The position numbers were made by a program, and so were the translations under genes. 7,895 nt of DNA from Candidatus Omnitrophota bacterium (GTDB taxonomy: Bacteria > Omnitrophota > Gorgyraeia > Duberdicusellales > 4484-171): the NCBI GenBank assembly GCA_030601015.1, contig JAUVUO010000054.1:1-7895 (forward strand), given 5' to 3'. Of the stretch, positions 6,700 to 7,895 are shown piece by piece. Below the pieces are notes generated by a model. The model saw only the letters and a program-made list of their open reading frames with translations. It was not told the DNA's origin and did not search any database. The number at the start of each line of letters is the position of its first letter. The stretch's first letter is position 1.

Positions 6700-7895
6700 A
6701 TGTCTAAAAATAAAAGCTTATTGATTCTTGGGTTTATAATTTTTCTGGCTGTGGGGTTACGATTATTTCCCGTCAAAGATTTAACCAGAGGAAGTATTGG
6801 CAAGGTTGATGCTTTTATTTTAAATGATTCGGCAAAACCTTTATCTGTTCTTGCCGGTTCTCTTCCCATTAACCAAGGGCCGATAAAGTATTATCTTATG
6901 CATTTTTTGCTTTATTTAGGAAGAGATGAGTTCATAATACTAGCGCTTCCTTTTATTTTTGGTATAGCTTCGATACCCCTGCTTTATTATCTGGGAATAT
7001 TATTTTTTGATAAAAAAACCGCATTACTAGCCTGTTTTTTTCTTTCAGTTTCCTGCTGGCATATTAATCACTCAATGATGGTGAGAAACTATACACTTTA
7101 TTCATTTCTGGTTCTTTCCCAGGTTATCTTTTTTTGGAGAATAATAAGATATAATCGTGTCCGTGATTGCTGCTTCTTTGTCTTAGCATGTTATTTAGCC
7201 TTTCACTCTTTTTATACAACAATATTTATTGTAATTGCGGAAATACTATGGGTTATATTTTATTCTCCAAAAAAGATAGGATTTAGTAATTTCAAAAAGA
7301 TAATATTTTCATTATTCCTTTTTTTTGTGTTGATCAGCTCTTCAATGTCTAAATTGATTAATATATATATTTATCAGACTAGCCCAACCCATGTGATGGA
7401 GGGGCAGCAGGCAATAACTAAAGTATTTCGGACAATAAATAGTTTTGGGGGAATTAAGAATTTTCTTCCTTTAGGAATTTTAATTTTTTTGTTTAGTCTT
7501 TTTTTATTGCTATATAAAAAGAAAAAATCTAAAGAAACTGCTTTTATTTTTATAATATTTTTTATTCCCATTGTTATTTATGGCAGCTGTCTTATTTTTT
7601 TTAAAATGAAATTATTAGAACGGTATTTTCTTTTCCTGTATCCGTTTTTCCTTTTAATATCAGCCGCGGGAATAATGTATTTTCGCAAAAATTCAATAAA
7701 AATAATTTTGAGTTTTGTATTTGTTTTACCCTTGATTTTACTTTTATTAAGTGCCGGAAGTTTTAAAACCGGCAACTACATACCGCATGATTATAAAAAA
7801 CGTTATAAAGATTATATTTCAATAGCTTCTATGATAGAGGAAAAATCTAATGATGTTGATTATGTTTTTGTCGCGCCGTGGACAACCATATATCC
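6700..7895 (+). CDS. PMT/GT39-type membrane glycosyltransferase (3' truncated by window)
   Basis: An open frame of 398 codons runs off the right edge without a stop. The product has many hydrophobic segments, beginning with residues 5-24. The pattern matches dolichyl/undecaprenyl-phosphate-sugar-dependent GT-C enzymes (PMT_2/GT39/GT83 group): GPIKYYLMHF (60-69, the usual PPLYYxLLH), FGIASIPLLYYLG (87-99) and HINHSMMVRNYTLY (121-134, the usual YSQEARxYAL). The first loop normally holds an Asp-Glu pair as catalytic centre. Here only VDAF with D37 is apparent, so the catalytic acid is uncertain. It probably transfers a sugar onto a glycan, lipid A or protein on the periplasmic side. ATG 6700 starts 13 bases after the GT9 stop without a Shine-Dalgarno, suggesting translational coupling with the GT9 gene. 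Confidence 0.85.
   Translation, partial: MSKNKSLLILGFIIFLAVGLRLFPVKDLTRGSIGKVDAFILNDSAKPLSVLAGSLPINQGPIKYYLMHFLLYLGRDEFIILALPFIFGIASIPLLYYLGILFFDKKTALLACFFLSVSCWHINHSMMVRNYTLYSFLVLSQVIFFWRIIRYNRVRDCCFFVLACYLAFHSFYTTIFIVIAEILWVIFYSPKKIGFSNFKKIIFSLFLFFVLISSSMSKLINIYIYQTSPTHVMEGQQAITKVFRTINSFGGIKNFLPLGILIFLFSLFLLLYKKKKSKETAFIFIIFFIPIVIYGSCLIFFKMKLLERYFLFLYPFFLLISAAGIMYFRKNSIKIILSFVFVLPLILLLLSAGSFKTGNYIPHDYKKRYKDYISIASMIEEKSNDVDYVFVAPWTTIY

Noticed and set aside
7374..7775. Two minus-strand short frames inside the truncated membrane protein
   Set aside because: They are antisense to a long frame with family motifs and have Lys/Ile-rich composition typical of AT-rich shadow frames.

Overview
This is an AT-rich, tightly packed bacterial stretch with every convincing gene on the + strand. 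It reads as part of a cell-surface glycan (lipopolysaccharide or exopolysaccharide type) gene cluster. A GT9 (heptosyltransferase-type) glycosyltransferase, two polytopic GT-C-like membrane proteins and a PIG-L deacetylase point to a diderm (Gram-negative-type) organism. The coding style, the GT9 subtype, the many B12-radical-SAM-like proteins expected in such genomes and the dispersed CGTCATTGCGAGG-type repeat are compatible with an uncultured lineage such as Candidatus Omnitrophota. That taxonomic guess is only an inference.

Layout. Positions 1-2124 hold the 3' part of a large multidomain protein. It has a GH3-like N-terminal segment without a recognisable catalytic half, then a PIG-L zinc deacetylase domain with intact HPDDE and HxxH motifs, then a glutamine-amidotransferase-like C-terminal domain. 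The reading frame is open at the left edge, so the true start is probably outside the window. Positions 2105-3703 overlap it by 20 bases and encode a GT-C-like integral membrane protein. Positions 3704-3878 are the only sizeable non-coding gap. It holds two copies, in opposite orientation, of a widespread dispersed repeat that together form a large imperfect hairpin, followed by a small hairpin just upstream of the next gene. Positions 3879-5381 encode a B12-binding-type radical SAM protein with an intact CxxxCxxC cluster motif but a degenerate N-terminal domain. Positions 5433-6686 encode a GT9 glycosyltransferase with a good Shine-Dalgarno sequence. From 6700 to the right edge runs the beginning of a PMT/GT39-type membrane glycosyltransferase, cut by the window end.

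How they may work together (inference): GT9 would add a sugar at the cytoplasmic face from a nucleotide sugar. The two GT-C-like proteins would transfer sugars from polyprenyl-phosphate donors on the periplasmic side. The PIG-L protein would N-deacetylate an amino sugar in the glycan or its lipid-linked precursor. The radical SAM enzyme would carry out an unidentified modification of a lipid or sugar. The most distinctive item is the GH3-like/PIG-L/GATase-like fusion. The repeat pair is a probable non-autonomous mobile or REP-like element. I see no RNA gene, CRISPR array, complete insertion sequence or phage gene.
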